Of a DNA stretch of 64,000 bases, positions 1 through 8,373 are shown one piece after another. Source of the DNA: Herbaspirillum sp. Sphag64. Its GTDB lineage: Bacteria; Pseudomonadota; Gammaproteobacteria; Burkholderiales; Burkholderiaceae_D. The position numbers and the translations under genes are program-made. The stretch is from the NCBI RefSeq assembly GCF_014192645.1, contig NZ_JACHYE010000002.1, positions 255,259-319,258 of the forward strand, written 5' to 3'. The notes under the pieces were generated by a model. The model had not been told where the DNA came from. It did not search any database and saw nothing but the letters and a program-made list of their open reading frames with translations. The stretch's first letter is position 1. Every line of letters starts with the position of its first letter.

Positions 1-1363
1 CAGTTTGAAGTGATACGCTCGTACGTCGTACGGTTAAAGGTTCTGTTAGATCTTCCTTTGTAGGAGTATAGGGAAACTGAGAAGGAAATGCCTTTTGACC
101 CTCCATGCGAAAGGGGCCAATAGGTTCAAACAACCTAGTCGAGTTGGGCATGATAACTTGCGGGAGCCGGCTCAGTCCGTCGTCTATTTCACCCATGTCA
201 CGCTGCTGAGTCTGATCACTAAAGCATGAACCATTTTGATTTTCTTTTATTGGACTTTGCGATACTGGCACATTAGTTTCACCGGTCGCTCCAGAGTAGG
301 TCACATCTCGATTCACGTGAATCGAATCACTTTTGTTGCTTCCTGCGCAGGCTTCCGGGAAACCATTATTATTATTAATAACGTTGACATTGATCACACT
401 GTTTTTTGGATCTTTCGCCTGCCCTTTGCTCGATGCCGATGCTGGCATTGGTTCGGACAAAGGCTTAGTATCGTTTTTAATAAGCCGACGAAGCATCTCA
501 GCCTCATGCAGGGCGAGACGTAGTTCAACGACGTTCTTTTCAAAGCGATTTAAACTCTTTGGTAGCACCGTGTCTACAAGATGCTTTACCATCTCAGCTC
601 CACCGCTCGACATCAACCCCCTAAAATCAATCAATTTTATCGTCTCGGGATTCTGCACCGTGAGTTTCCGGTTAATATAATTATGTATGGCCGGAATAAC
701 TTCTTTATCCAACATAAATTCGTAAACACCTGACTTGCAAAACTTTTTGGTTTCTTTTTCGATATCATCTCTGAGTAAATTTACCTTTTCATACAAATTT
801 CCTGGATGAAAAGCTACAAATCCTGATTGATTGTCCAGTTTATCGTTCTTAATCAATCCAATTAAATTTTCTTCCAACTTTTGAATTGATTCCGCAGTAC
901 AATCAGTTGCTTTCAATGCCTCAATAAGCATCGCTAAATTAATTACTCCGATCTGAGCAGCATGATTAGCTGTCTCGAACTTACGTCTTAATATATCCGC
1001 ATCAGATTTAGAACCCGATACTAACAAATTTTCGATTGCGCGTTTTTCATATGGCTCCATTAAATTTTGGTTAACGGATTCTAGCTGTTCATTAGAATTT
1101 TTTTCAACAACAGATTCAATAAGTTCTGAGACATTCTTCTCAGCGCTTTTCTTAATCTCAGAGCATACTTTTTTAGGATCAATATCAGGAGAAGATTTTG
1201 CATTAAAAAAAGCACTTACCTCAGGGGTAATTTCTTGCCCCGAACTAGCTACACGGGTTATCTCTCCGCTTAATACAGTAGTACCAGATTTTACGTTATT
1301 TGATGTTACTTCTACGTTCACCCCCCCCAAAAAAGGGAGATGATAATTATTTTTTACTGGCAT
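1..1363 (-). CDS. sipA: SipA-like type III effector, partial (3' end outside window)
   Basis: An uninterrupted frame runs from ATG at 1363 to the left edge, giving 454 codons with no stop, so the C-terminus is missing. It sits 12 bases after sipD, where sipA lies in SPI-1. By memory comparison with Salmonella SipA it keeps the order of several weak blocks: an LENLIGLIKN stretch, a segment around EVIPAIHNYI, a HLVDTVLP helix, and an INVNVINNNN motif like the Asn/Ile-rich INININI linker of SipA. Family knowledge: SipA/IpaA effectors bind InvB-type chaperones and remodel host actin through a C-terminal domain not visible here. No clear Shine-Dalgarno precedes the ATG, so translation may be coupled to sipD. 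The first codons contain a T6G8 run. It could instead be an unrelated effector in the sipA position; the identity rests on position plus weak similarity. Confidence 0.62.
   Translation of the reverse strand, partial: MPVKNNYHLPFLGGVNVEVTSNNVKSGTTVLSGEITRVASSGQEITPEVSAFFNAKSSPDIDPKKVCSEIKKSAEKNVSELIESVVEKNSNEQLESVNQNLMEPYEKRAIENLLVSGSKSDADILRRKFETANHAAQIGVINLAMLIEALKATDCTAESIQKLEENLIGLIKNDKLDNQSGFVAFHPGNLYEKVNLLRDDIEKETKKFCKSGVYEFMLDKEVIPAIHNYINRKLTVQNPETIKLIDFRGLMSSGGAEMVKHLVDTVLPKSLNRFEKNVVELRLALHEAEMLRRLIKNDTKPLSEPMPASASSKGQAKDPKNSVINVNVINNNNGFPEACAGSNKSDSIHVNRDVTYSGATGETNVPVSQSPIKENQNGSCFSDQTQQRDMGEIDDGLSRLPQVIMPNSTRLFEPIGPFRMEGQKAFPSQFPYTPTKEDLTEPLTVRRTSVSLQT
1321..1328. repeat. 8-base homopolymer (G8 on coding strand) at the start of the sipA-like gene
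   Basis: Eight consecutive C on the plus strand, read as G8 directly after T6 on the coding strand, cover about codons 12-15 of the SipA-like gene. Runs of this kind can slip during replication or transcription, and a one-base change would truncate the protein near its start. Confidence 0.8.
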
Positions 1364-1375
1364 TTTTTTAAAATC

Positions 1376-2461
1376 TTAAAAATTTAGAAAGTTCTTCAGC
1401 ATGTCATGCATCGTCTGAATAATAGAACTCATCATTTTGGTGTAAGTATCAAAGCGAGTATAGGCATTAGTATATTTCTGACCACGAGCCTGCAAGGCAT
1501 CTTCAACACGACTGAATTGCGAATCAAAACCTGCTTTCCATACGTTATATTCGGTAATCGACATACTATTATTTTTCTCAAGCATACCCTTTTGCATGCT
1601 CATGATCTGACTCAGATCAGGTATCACGCAAAAACTGCCATCGCCTCCACTACTCAAGGTATTTTCATGTAAGCAATTTGCAGAATCTAGCCCCAACTTC
1701 TGGCAGATATCCATCGCGTCACTCTTGCTCAGCCCTCCACTTGGAGCAGAACCTGCAATCGCCATCTCATTTTTTGGAGTATTCAATATCTCCACCAACG
1801 CTTTACTCAAGCTGCCCCACTCGACCTTCATACGATTTTCGCCATCAGCCGAGACCCAATTTGCCAAGTCGGTCATTATGTTGGTCAGCTTCTGATATAA
1901 CGCAGTATATTTTTCTAGCGCCTTGGCATAATCCTCCAGATTTTCATTCTTGTCAGTAATCGAGCTAGCCAGTTCTTGCCAGACTTCACCAAGATTTTGA
2001 CTTTTGCTTTCTCCCACCAATTGCGCCAGTTCTGGTGACAATTTCTGCTCGGCAAACTGAGCGATGATGGGACTCAGTTCGTCAATAACTTCGGTTTGAG
2101 AAAAACCATCTTCCGATTTAATCACTGCCAATCTCGCGTTCTCAGAACTCAAGAAGTCATTGATTTCCTGTAGGCTTTCCTTAAGATTAGCTTCTTTCTC
2201 AGAATTAGCTTTTCTTAGTCCGATCACTTTATCCAGTGGTATTATTGCCTTTTCATTGGTGCGGACATAAATATCACGCATTTCTTCAGAAAGCGACTTC
2301 ACCTTGCTTCCAACAGACTGAAGCTTCTTTAGCTTTTTTTGCAACTCATCTGTTTCGGAGTTAGTTTCATTCAGCGACTCAGAAGTCTTTCGGTCTGTGG
2401 CAAGCTCTTGCGTCGGAAAATAAAATTTCTCAAAAGTATAATTTGGATGTATTGAAAGCAT
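1376..2461 (-). CDS. sipD: Type III translocon tip protein SipD/IpaD
   Basis: This is the needle-tip protein of an SPI-1 class system. It caps the needle, senses the host cell and organises insertion of SipB and SipC. The central block around GEVWQELASSI and the C-terminal coiled coil (WKAGFDSQFSRVEDAL to the end) align from memory with Salmonella SipD. I chose ATG at 2461 because MLSIHPNY resembles the SipD start MLNIQNYS; this gives 361 residues against 343 in Salmonella. The frame is open upstream to an ATG at 2551, but the extra 30 residues look unrelated to the family. Neither start has a good Shine-Dalgarno, and the chosen start leaves 129 bases after the sipC stop. It lies between sipC and the SipA-like gene. 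Confidence 0.9.
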   Translation of the reverse strand: MLSIHPNYTFEKFYFPTQELATDRKTSESLNETNSETDELQKKLKKLQSVGSKVKSLSEEMRDIYVRTNEKAIIPLDKVIGLRKANSEKEANLKESLQEINDFLSSENARLAVIKSEDGFSQTEVIDELSPIIAQFAEQKLSPELAQLVGESKSQNLGEVWQELASSITDKNENLEDYAKALEKYTALYQKLTNIMTDLANWVSADGENRMKVEWGSLSKALVEILNTPKNEMAIAGSAPSGGLSKSDAMDICQKLGLDSANCLHENTLSSGGDGSFCVIPDLSQIMSMQKGMLEKNNSMSITEYNVWKAGFDSQFSRVEDALQARGQKYTNAYTRFDTYTKMMSSIIQTMHDMLKNFLNF

Positions 2462-2590
2462 CGAGATAGGGCCGATTTTGGCAAAACAATGAAAAAACAG
2501 GAATAACCGAGAGATACATTCTCCGGCAGTTGAGAAGGCGCTCCACAACATTTTGCACTTGTGCTGTTGTCTGCTGTAGAGCGACTGAGA

Positions 2591-3742
2591 TTAGCCTCTG
2601 ATTGACCTCACGATTTCACTACTTACCTGATTGTTTGAATCAGAAACAGAGGTAATCAACATAAATATCTTCGTAAGAAGATCTACTAAACGTTGAACTG
2701 CCTGTTCATCGCTATGCTGTGCTGTCGATGCTACAGCCGCCTCAGCGTCGTTGACCTTGGCTTGCGCATTGGCGGAAGCAGCCTGAATACCAAATCCTGT
2801 CTGCCCAATCGGGGCCATATGTTGAGCAATTGCCATGGTGGTTTGCCCAGCAGCCTGATCCCGTGAGAACACAAATTCATTTTCCCTGCGAGACGCATCC
2901 TGGGCCGCAGCAGTCACTTCATTGCGATTTGCTAGCTGCTGTAAAGTATGCTGCTCTTCGCTGGTGAGATTAGGCTGATTTGGTGCAATCGAGACCTTAC
3001 CATTAGCGGTATCAAGAGTCTTTAAACGTTCCTGCGGACTATTGCCCGACAATGGCTCCACCGGTCGACGTAGGGCGTTATTCAGGTCAGCGTTCATTTG
3101 ACGATTGCGATCGACATCCCGCACATTGGTCTGAATATTTTTGATTTGACCATTAGTGCCCTTTGAGTATTTCGCAAAACCTCCTCCCGCCACGCCAACA
3201 GCCAGCCCTGCGCCAACGACTGATCCAGTAAGATTGGCAAACGCACCATTAATTCCATTTTCCCCGGAGGCCTTGGCTTGCAGCGTCGAGACTTCAGCAA
3301 GGCTCGCTGCACTATTCCTCCGTTCGGTATTTGCCTTTCCCAACACAATGTAAAGTAAAAACAGCAATTCCACCAAGTGATCAATACCCCACCCATTTTC
3401 GGCCTCTTCTTTCACAGCTGGCAACTTACTTTCAAGTAAATCCTTCACTTCTTCGCCAACGTCATCCTCCGCCAATTTTTCCAGGCAAGTAATCAGTTGA
3501 TTACGCCCATCAGGTGTCATAGCCTGAAGATGACTTCGCAATACGTTCCGCACGACGACAGGATCAAATTCACCATTATTTTTTAATATCAATAAATCAA
3601 TTTTATTTTTTAATGTCAATAAATCAATTAGTTCTGATACTGGTTGATCCGGTACATTTTCTTTACCAATTGAGCGCTGAGATTCAGAAAAAAGAGGTGA
3701 TACGTAAGCATTTGCAGGGAGATTCGATACAGCAGTATTCAT
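2591..3742 (-). CDS. sipC: Type III translocator SipC/IpaC
   Basis: This is the second pore-forming translocator, inserted with SipB into the host membrane; in Salmonella SipC also nucleates actin. The protein has 383 residues (Salmonella 409), a polar N-terminus, a short Ala/Gly hydrophobic segment in the middle (around SVVGAGLAVGVAGGG) and a helical C-terminal part rich in Ala and Gln. Start ATG at 3742 is preceded by an AAGGA Shine-Dalgarno about 9 bases upstream; the longer frame to 3829 overlaps sipB and is not needed. It begins 32 bases after the sipB stop. An in-frame 27-base tandem duplication near the N-terminus repeats IDLLTLKNK as IDLLILKNN. Its identity is supported mostly by position and architecture because IpaC family sequences diverge fast. 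Confidence 0.85.
   Translation of the reverse strand: MNTAVSNLPANAYVSPLFSESQRSIGKENVPDQPVSELIDLLTLKNKIDLLILKNNGEFDPVVVRNVLRSHLQAMTPDGRNQLITCLEKLAEDDVGEEVKDLLESKLPAVKEEAENGWGIDHLVELLFLLYIVLGKANTERRNSAASLAEVSTLQAKASGENGINGAFANLTGSVVGAGLAVGVAGGGFAKYSKGTNGQIKNIQTNVRDVDRNRQMNADLNNALRRPVEPLSGNSPQERLKTLDTANGKVSIAPNQPNLTSEEQHTLQQLANRNEVTAAAQDASRRENEFVFSRDQAAGQTTMAIAQHMAPIGQTGFGIQAASANAQAKVNDAEAAVASTAQHSDEQAVQRLVDLLTKIFMLITSVSDSNNQVSSEIVRSIRG
3578..3630. repeat. 27-base tandem duplication inside sipC
   Basis: Two adjacent copies, 3578-3604 and 3605-3630, differ by one base over the first 25 positions. The unit is a multiple of three, so the frame is kept and nine residues are duplicated (IDLLTLKNK then IDLLILKNN), in the region before the hydrophobic segment. 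Confidence 0.85.
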
Positions 3743-3774
3743 AAAATTAAATTCCTTTTCTAAAGTGCGTAAAA

Positions 3775-5589
3775 TCAAGCAGCGCGCATGCCACGAATGG
3801 ATCTGGCGACGGCAGTTCCCGCCCCACAATATTGCTCAATGGCCTTGCTGGTCTCACTAAAAAATTCATTTGCGGTCGTTAGCGATGCTTGCAGCATATC
3901 AATCAACTGTGCAAACATGTCACTGATTAAATCCAATTCAGCCATGGAAAACTTCATATTTGCCACCGCCTTGGCAACCTCGATATTGGCAAGCTGCATG
4001 CTGATATCCAGCCCGCCCTCGGTGGTGGCACGCGCAACGTTCAAACTGGCACCGACGCGCCCCAATTGATGTGCATAAATCTGCTTGCTCGCAGGATCAG
4101 TCGACAAGCCAAGGCGCTGAGATACGGCATCAAACATTTTCGTCGAAGAGCTGGAAATTTGTTGTGTCGTCTTCATCACTGATTTTTTAACGATTTCAGG
4201 GATGAGTTTGCCGATTGTCTTTTCAAGTACCTTCGACATAACGGTCGCCACCTTGCTCATCACATTGGAAGCTGCGCTAGCCAGCGCACTTCCTGCTCCC
4301 GTCACCATGACTAGAACAACAGCGACAGCGATCGCGATTGAGACGGCAATCATCGCAGCCATTCGTGCGGTCTGCTCGCTGACGCCCATTTCTTTTAGCA
4401 CATTGACCAATTTATCGATCACGAACTGCATGATTGGCTGTAATGCAGCAACGATAGGCTGCATCAGCTTGTCCATGAATGAGTCGCCTGTCACTCCGCG
4501 GTAAATCTCATCGGCCAGCAGCAAAGCTAACCCTACACCTGCCAATACCAGGCTTGCGCCGCCTGTGAACACTGCACCAACCGCTGCAATAGCCATCAGT
4601 GAGGCACCAAGAATTTTGCCTACGCATCCCGCGGCTTTATTCAAGGACTCGGCTTTAGCCAGTTCGTCATCAGCTTTTTTAGCCTCAATAACCATTTGCT
4701 TGATGCGATTCTCTTCCTGAATTTTTAGTAATTCGCGCTGGGTTTCGCTTCGTCGCTCTCCAGTTGTGAGAATCAACTCACCGAGCTTCATCATTAATGC
4801 CATCAGTCGTGCAATATTGCTGACGTCTTTCTGTAAGTCCAACTTGTCCAGACGCACCTCTTCCAACACTGACCTAGTCAATAACTCATCCGCCACTTTT
4901 TGCAGACCAATTAACTTTTTTTCGACACTATCGGCCTTATGACTCAAATCACTGCGCACCAGGCTCATCAACTTGAGTTCCTCACCAAGCGACTCACAAG
5001 CCTCATTTAATTGCGTAAAATCTGGGCTATCCGGGTCCAAATCTTTTAGCATCAAACGCAGGGCGGCAAGCTTGCTCTCTGCCGACGTGATTTTTTCGAT
5101 AACACCAGACAGCTCAGCCGCCAGCGTTTCCAGCTCCGCCAGGTCCTCCGGCATTGCATCGACGGCAAGCTTGTAGTCACTTGCAATTTTTACCAGGCTG
5201 GCGTTTTGCAGTTCTTTTTTTATCATTGCAGTGTGTGCGTTCGATGCAAATTTATTGACATCACCTCGCTCCAAGGTTTCAACCATTTCGGCCAGCAAAA
5301 TGTTCGCTTTGTAGCTCGCTGCATTCGCTGCTTCCGCGTCGGACACTTCGTTTTTTGGCGCAGTCAATTGCGGTCGAAATGGATCGGTATCGATCGAATC
5401 GGAATTCCTTCCTTGCCGATCACCTGACTTGAGCTCCAAAACCAAATTGTGCAACTCCTTTGCTGCCAAATGTGCCTTCTCAAGACGATCATTAGGCATT
5501 ATAGTGAGACGCTCTGCACTCTTTACCGTCGCGATATCGGATAAAAAGGTATTTTGAGTATGCCAAATACCATTGCTTGCCATGTTCAT
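3775..5589 (-). CDS. sipB: Type III translocator SipB/IpaB
   Basis: This is the major hydrophobic translocator, which forms the host-membrane pore with SipC and binds the SicA chaperone before secretion. It has 604 residues (Salmonella SipB 593). The N-terminal half is Glu/Lys-rich with coiled-coil character. Two hydrophobic segments lie at about 325-359 (ASLMAIAAVGAVFTGGASL) and 411-436 (IAVSIAIAVAVVLVMVTGAG), the membrane hairpin of the family. The C-terminus is amphipathic. I chose ATG at 5589 because GGAG lies 7-8 bases upstream and it starts 13 bases after sicA; the longer frame to 5631 overlaps sicA. A second ATG six bases further in is possible. It is co-transcribed with sicA, sipC and sipD. 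Confidence 0.93.
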   Translation of the reverse strand: MNMASNGIWHTQNTFLSDIATVKSAERLTIMPNDRLEKAHLAAKELHNLVLELKSGDRQGRNSDSIDTDPFRPQLTAPKNEVSDAEAANAASYKANILLAEMVETLERGDVNKFASNAHTAMIKKELQNASLVKIASDYKLAVDAMPEDLAELETLAAELSGVIEKITSAESKLAALRLMLKDLDPDSPDFTQLNEACESLGEELKLMSLVRSDLSHKADSVEKKLIGLQKVADELLTRSVLEEVRLDKLDLQKDVSNIARLMALMMKLGELILTTGERRSETQRELLKIQEENRIKQMVIEAKKADDELAKAESLNKAAGCVGKILGASLMAIAAVGAVFTGGASLVLAGVGLALLLADEIYRGVTGDSFMDKLMQPIVAALQPIMQFVIDKLVNVLKEMGVSEQTARMAAMIAVSIAIAVAVVLVMVTGAGSALASAASNVMSKVATVMSKVLEKTIGKLIPEIVKKSVMKTTQQISSSSTKMFDAVSQRLGLSTDPASKQIYAHQLGRVGASLNVARATTEGGLDISMQLANIEVAKAVANMKFSMAELDLISDMFAQLIDMLQASLTTANEFFSETSKAIEQYCGAGTAVARSIRGMRAA

Positions 5590-5602
5590 TACTGCTCTCC
5601 GA

Positions 5603-6094
5603 TTACTTATTCCGTTTATGATTTGAAGCACTTTCTTTCTTCAGTGCCTCTAAATATGCCAGCGCCTTAACGACAATAGCCTCATCGCTTGCGTACTCGA
5701 CCACTGCCTTGAAGCATTGACGCGCCTTGCCAGACTTCCCCATCGCCAATTGACACTGCCCCGCATATAGCATGGGGCGATAATCAGAATCAGCCTGCGC
5801 AAACGCAACCGCATATAGATCACTGGCTTTTTGATACATTCCACTCAGTTGATAGACTGCCGCAAGACCCAAAAGAAAATCGATATTATAAAAATCATAA
5901 ATACAAAGAAATCGAAAAAATTTTTCCGCCTCTTCTAATTTCCCCTTGTTATAAAAATCATAAGCAAGTCCGTACAGGCCTTGCATTTGCTCTTCGGATA
6001 TTCCGTGAATTTCTCGAAGAGTGACTCCTTTATTAACTGCATCAATGATTAATTCAATATCATTTTCCATTTTTTCATCAGATTGATGACTCAT
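5603..6094 (-). CDS. sicA: SicA/SycD-family type III chaperone
   Basis: This is the class II chaperone for SipB and SipC, and in Salmonella also the coactivator of InvF. The 163-residue protein carries tandem tetratricopeptide repeats. Stretches such as EEAEKFFRFLCIYDFYN, GLAAVYQLSG and AGQCQLAMGKSGKARQCF closely match Salmonella SicA from memory. The start ATG at 6094 has an excellent AAAGGAG Shine-Dalgarno 6 bases upstream. It follows spaS after 91 bases, the largest gap in the inv-spa-sic run, and precedes sipB by 13 bases. By analogy free SicA would report translocator secretion to InvF; the presence of both partners here makes that loop plausible but is inference. Confidence 0.97.
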   Translation of the reverse strand: MSHQSDEKMENDIELIIDAVNKGVTLREIHGISEEQMQGLYGLAYDFYNKGKLEEAEKFFRFLCIYDFYNIDFLLGLAAVYQLSGMYQKASDLYAVAFAQADSDYRPMLYAGQCQLAMGKSGKARQCFKAVVEYASDEAIVVKALAYLEALKKESASNHKRNK

Positions 6095-6185
6095 ATAAAA
6101 CTCCTTTCATGCCATCAATTGATAGCGTCAGTATCTCGGAATAAGCAGGCAAAAGCGTTAAAAAAGCGCGCATAATTTAGCTACT
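6095..6185 (-). promoter_or_regulatory. Candidate promoter region of the sicA-sip operon
   Basis: Genes from invF to spaS overlap or nearly touch, but 91 bases separate spaS from sicA. In Salmonella the corresponding place carries the InvF/SicA-dependent sicA promoter. The stretch is AT-rich and ends in a strong AAAGGAG ribosome site. I see no convincing -35/-10 pair or terminator, so the assignment rests on spacing and analogy. Confidence 0.35.
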
Positions 6186-7313
6186 TTATTTGCTTGAATT
6201 GTCATCTGCTGTCTTTTCGGGTCCATCTGGCGTTGCCTCAGCACCAGCATCTGCTACCGGAGGATCAGCTTCAATGGGCACCCCGCTAGCAATTTCCACC
6301 TGTTGTAGCCACAACAGAATTCTTACCACCGCGTGAATCTCGTCCATGCTGACCATGTCGTAGCGCTTGTGTGTACGAAATAAGCGCCTGGCCAGAGCAA
6401 CATCGACCACCACTGGGATACCGATTTTTTCCGCATAGCGGCGTACCGCCAAAGCGCGTTGGTTTTGCTCGCGTATGGTGATATAAGGTATTGGTGTCAG
6501 TTCGGGTTTGAAGTAAATAGCGATAGCAACGTGTGTTGGATTAGCAACCACAACCCGTGAATTTTCGATGTCGTGTTTTTCCTGCTCTGTTAGCAACTCC
6601 ATGTACATTCGCTTACGCTCAGTCTTGAGCAACGGGTCCCCCTCAAGCTCCTTATGCTCACGTTTAACCTCATTCTTGTCCATGCGCAGATCCTTCAAAT
6701 AAAGGAATAGCTCAACCAACGCATCTAGTATGAGTACGCAAATGACACAAGCAAGACAAATAAGAAACAAGCGCAGAAACAACTTCGACCAAATTGTGAT
6801 TAATCCAGGAATTGAGGAGTGCAATTGTGCAAATATCAAATCACGACTCGATGACCAAAAAACAACCAAGGCGATACCGAAGCAAAATAAATAAAGGATT
6901 GCTTTGACAAAGTCTTTTACCGTCCGCAAATTAAATATCCTTTTCAATCCTTTACTCGGACTGATAGCACCAAAATTTAATTTCAATGCCTCAGGTGCCA
7001 CATTAAAACCACTCTGAAGTACCGATGGAAGAGCAGTTGCAATAATGCTTATGACAATAATAGGCGCGAGACTCTTGAAACCGAGCAAAAAAACAGTGAT
7101 GACATATTCATGCATATTGAGTGTGAACCCACTCTTGATTACGGCGACTATGCTGGAACCTATTTCATCAAATGATCCAAACCAGACAATAAACAGGACG
7201 CCACAAAGACTAAGACAAGCCGCTACCAGATCTCGGGCTTTGAATGTCTGTCCCTTCTTCGCTGCATCTCGCAACTTCTTACGAGTGGGTTTTTCTCCTT
7301 TTCTGGCAGACAT
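6186..7313 (-). CDS. spaS: Type III export gate switch protein SpaS (SctU)
   Basis: This inner-membrane export gate component switches substrate class from needle to translocators after self-cleavage. Four hydrophobic segments occupy roughly the first 205 residues, followed by a basic linker and a cytosolic domain with the autocleavage motif NPTH at 258-261, the same position as in Salmonella SpaS. The protein is 375 residues against about 356, the extra length being an acidic Pro/Asp/Glu-rich tail after about 345. ATG at 7313 begins a typical basic N-terminus (MSARKGEKP). It lies 2 bases after spaR and is the last gene before the gap that precedes sicA. Confidence 0.97.
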   Translation of the reverse strand: MSARKGEKPTRKKLRDAAKKGQTFKARDLVAACLSLCGVLFIVWFGSFDEIGSSIVAVIKSGFTLNMHEYVITVFLLGFKSLAPIIVISIIATALPSVLQSGFNVAPEALKLNFGAISPSKGLKRIFNLRTVKDFVKAILYLFCFGIALVVFWSSSRDLIFAQLHSSIPGLITIWSKLFLRLFLICLACVICVLILDALVELFLYLKDLRMDKNEVKREHKELEGDPLLKTERKRMYMELLTEQEKHDIENSRVVVANPTHVAIAIYFKPELTPIPYITIREQNQRALAVRRYAEKIGIPVVVDVALARRLFRTHKRYDMVSMDEIHAVVRILLWLQQVEIASGVPIEADPPVADAGAEATPDGPEKTADDNSSK

Positions 7314-7315
7314 AT

Positions 7316-8086
7316 TTAGGGCCTTTCAATCCAAAGGGAGAAATGTTCTGCCATTGTCCCGAAACGGATAATTTCGTCGGGGAGAATGGGCGCAAAATAG
7401 ACAAGCAAAACAACCAGCGCGACCACACTTTTCACTGTGAGCGAGATTGAAAAGGCGTTGAGCTGTGGCGTAAAATGCGACAATAAACCCAGGACAAATT
7501 CAAACAGTAGCAAGATCACGATTACCGGACTGGCAAGTACGATCATGTTGGTCATCAAACTATTCAGTAACTGCAATACCGGCTCGGTTGAGAAAGTGCA
7601 GCCCTGCAAGGGATCACAAAGACGGTAGCTTTGATTGACTGTCTCAGCAAACAGCATCAGGCCACCTGTCTGCAAGTAGACGACTCCTGAAAAAAAATTA
7701 AGAAATTCCGATAATTCGGAGGTGTCTACGCCATTAGCCGGATCAATCGTGCTGCTTAGTGTCGCGCCGCGCTGATTGTCGATAAAGTTGCCAACCGCGT
7801 GAAAAACCCAGAAAGGCCAGCCCAGTAGCATACCTAGAATCAGGCCGACCAAGAGCTCCTGAGCAATCGCTGGCAAATATACAGACAGCTCAATATGCGC
7901 CAAGGTCTCGAGTGGCATGGGCCAGAAACCCAGTGCGACAACCATGATGACTGCGGTACGTGAAATACCACTGAGCACACTTGATTTAAAAAATGGCAGA
8001 AAAAAAAAGATCGGTGCTAATCTGGCAAAGCCGAGGCTCGCGCCCAGAAACCATGTATTAACATCAAAAACGAGTGCTGTATTCAT
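7316..8086 (-). CDS. spaR: Type III export gate protein SpaR (SctT)
   Basis: This is a polytopic inner-membrane protein of the SpaPQR export gate complex. The 256 residues are almost wholly hydrophobic with about six membrane spans, and include the family-like segments GISRTAVIMVVALG and LLGWPFWVFHAVGNFIDNQR. Its length matches Salmonella SpaR (263). ATG at 8086 lies 28 bases after the spaQ stop, and its stop is 2 bases before spaS. Order and length leave little doubt. Confidence 0.95.
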   Translation of the reverse strand: MNTALVFDVNTWFLGASLGFARLAPIFFFLPFFKSSVLSGISRTAVIMVVALGFWPMPLETLAHIELSVYLPAIAQELLVGLILGMLLGWPFWVFHAVGNFIDNQRGATLSSTIDPANGVDTSELSEFLNFFSGVVYLQTGGLMLFAETVNQSYRLCDPLQGCTFSTEPVLQLLNSLMTNMIVLASPVIVILLLFEFVLGLLSHFTPQLNAFSISLTVKSVVALVVLLVYFAPILPDEIIRFGTMAEHFSLWIERP

Positions 8087-8114
8087 ACACTGACACTTAC
8101 AAAGTAAATATCAT

Positions 8115-8369
8115 TCATCGTAACGCCAGCCGCATGACCTCGTGGCCGAAGTTGAGCAGGACTTCGCCGTACCAACCAGACAAAAGAAAAAGACACAAGC
8201 TGACGGCGACCAATTTGATACCAAATGGCAAAGTCTGCTCCTGCAACTGCGTTATTGTCTGAACCAAACCGACCAACAAACCAACTAACGTAGCAACTGC
8301 TACAGGCCACAGGACAAGTATCAGAATCAGGTACAAAGCCTTATTGCCTGCGTAAACGATATCTCCCAT
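8115..8369 (-). CDS. spaQ: Type III export gate protein SpaQ (SctS)
   Basis: This is the small two-helix subunit of the export gate. I chose ATG at 8369, giving 84 residues beginning [14 protein letters not shown], which matches the Salmonella SpaQ start. A GGAGG Shine-Dalgarno lies 8 bases upstream and overlaps the spaP stop. The longer frame to 8390 runs into spaP and lacks such support. Two hydrophobic hairpin segments flank [14 protein letters not shown], a hallmark of the family. The spacing to spaP is 4 bases. Confidence 0.96.
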   Translation of the reverse strand: MGDIVYAGNKALYLILILVLWPVAVATLVGLLVGLVQTITQLQEQTLPFGIKLVAVSLCLFLLSGWYGEVLLNFGHEVMRLALR

Positions 8370-8373
8370 GGCT

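Noticed and set aside
2462-2551. 30-residue N-terminal extension of SipD
   Set aside because: The residues from 2461 on match the SipD start, and the extension is Cys/Phe-rich with no family similarity or ribosome site.
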